Part shown: piece by piece, positions 63,432 to 64,000 of the stretch
Layout: every line of letters starts with the position of its first letter
How positions within the stretch are numbered: the stretch's first letter is position 1
Program-made: the position numbers and the translations under genes
Notes under the pieces: model-generated
What the model was told of the DNA's origin: nothing
Seen by the model: only the letters and a program-made list of their open reading frames with translations
The model's database searches: none
Assembly (NCBI RefSeq): GCF_020073745.1
Contig: NZ_JAIRAU010000031.1
Coordinates: 124,001 to 188,000, forward strand
Source: Nannocystis pusilla
GTDB lineage: Bacteria; Myxococcota_A; Polyangia; Nannocystales; Nannocystaceae
Reading direction: 5' to 3'
DNA length: 64,000 nucleotides

Positions 63432-64000
63432 TCAGCCCCCCGCGACCTCCAGCGACGCCGCCTCGACCGGTCGCACCGCCGGCAGCGGCGCCCCCGGCCG
63501 CCACTTGCGGTCGTACACGTACAGCTCGCGCGCCAGCCCGAACGCCGCCAGCGTGCGGATGAGCGCCCAGCCGACGTCGAACTCCCACCAGCGGGTCGAG
63601 AACTTGGCCGAGCGCGGGAACCGGTGGTGGTTGTTGTGCAGCTCCTCGCCCGCGATCACCAGCGCCAGCGGCGTCACGTTGCGGCTCGAGTCGCGGGTCT
63701 CGTGATTGCGGTAGCCCGCGTGGTGCCCGAGCCCGTTGATCACCCCGGCGCACAGCGGCATCCACATCAGCTGCAGCACGAACCCGAGCAGCCCCAGCCC
63801 CGGGCCCAGCAGCCCGACGTAGATCGCGGCCAGCAGCGCCAGCCCGAGGTTGCTGCGGCCCTCGTAGAGGTTGCGCTCGATCCAGTCGTCCGGGCAATCG
63901 TGGCCGAACCGCTGCAGCGTGGACGGGTTCGTGCTCTCGCGGAAGTAATAGCGGTACCCGGCGAAGAAGATCGCCGCGATCCCGTGGACCACCGGCGAGT
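63432..64000 (-). CDS. Fatty acid desaturase 2, N-terminus outside the window
   Basis: The last 189 residues of a second desaturase, open to the right edge of the window. The visible part carries the HGIAAIFFAGYRYYFRESTN region, INGLGHHAGYRNHETRDSSR and the HNNHH box (EELHNNHHRFPRSAK), with two hydrophobic segments. It resembles desaturase 1 in its second half and ends 7 bases before it. Two paralogous desaturases may make double bonds at different positions or act on different chains. The first His box lies beyond the edge. Confidence 0.88.
   Translation of the reverse strand, partial: SPVVHGIAAIFFAGYRYYFRESTNPSTLQRFGHDCPDDWIERNLYEGRSNLGLALLAAIYVGLLGPGLGLLGFVLQLMWMPLCAGVINGLGHHAGYRNHETRDSSRNVTPLALVIAGEELHNNHHRFPRSAKFSTRWWEFDVGWALIRTLAAFGLARELYVYDRKWRPGAPLPAVRPVEAASLEVAGG

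Overview
The window is very GC-rich and almost fully coding. It looks like a chromosome segment of a predatory or soil delta-proteobacterium (Myxococcota), most likely a Nannocystis-type lineage. The pointers are several Thr/Ser-rich lipoproteins, a MYXO-CTERM-like protein, an ADYC-domain protein, two active myxobacterial Ser/Thr kinases plus a pseudokinase with an AgmX/PglI-like tail, and sterol-type enzymes. This placement rests on gene content only. No rRNA, tRNA, insertion sequence, prophage or CRISPR array was recognised.

Layout. 1-2.5 kb: the end of gcvP and a beta-lactamase-fold serine hydrolase. 2.5-10.2 kb (minus): a five-gene run of two lamin-tail lipoproteins, two thermonuclease lipoproteins and a beta-barrel-like protein with a ComEA-type helix-hairpin-helix; it looks like a cell-surface DNA-handling operon. 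10.2-11.6 kb: a decayed RsbR-type STAS gene and a cluster of short hairpins. 11.6-18 kb: a MYXO-CTERM protein, thymidine kinase divergent from a nucleoside transporter, a 2-oxoglutarate oxygenase and a beta-propeller lipoprotein. 18-22 kb (minus): a LysR regulator and three zinc-ribbon proteins. 22-25.6 kb: a two-component system, pyrE and a lipoprotein. 25.6-34 kb: a Spy-like protein, a pseudokinase, a sigma-70 factor, a YaaW-like protein and a kinase with TPRs. 34-42.3 kb: lipoproteins, including one with two tandem truncated-haemoglobin domains and a P domain.

42.5-46.5 kb (minus): CYP51, an EXPERA/EBP-like protein and a Rieske oxygenase form a probable sterol-processing operon. Beside it, divergently, lies a broken ERG4/ERG24-type sterol reductase. 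46.5-48.4 kb: a two-gene ATPase + DUF4276 (TOPRIM-like) module, a possible defence system. 48.6-60.6 kb: an enoyl-CoA hydratase, an S24-type peptidase domain, a protein resembling the N-terminal clamp of RNA polymerase beta prime fused to an unrelated C-terminal half, an Imm5-like protein, a probable N-carbamoylputrescine amidase, a DUF2330 protein, a kinase/cyclase-like/ATPase/TPR giant and an alpha-carbonic anhydrase. 60.6-64 kb (minus): a lipid-modification operon of two desaturases, an enoyl-CoA hydratase and a cyclopropane synthase.

A recurrent feature is a family of short inverted repeats built around TGTCC-N4-GGACA or GGACATGTCC. They lie between convergent genes, at gene junctions and also in frame inside several coding sequences.
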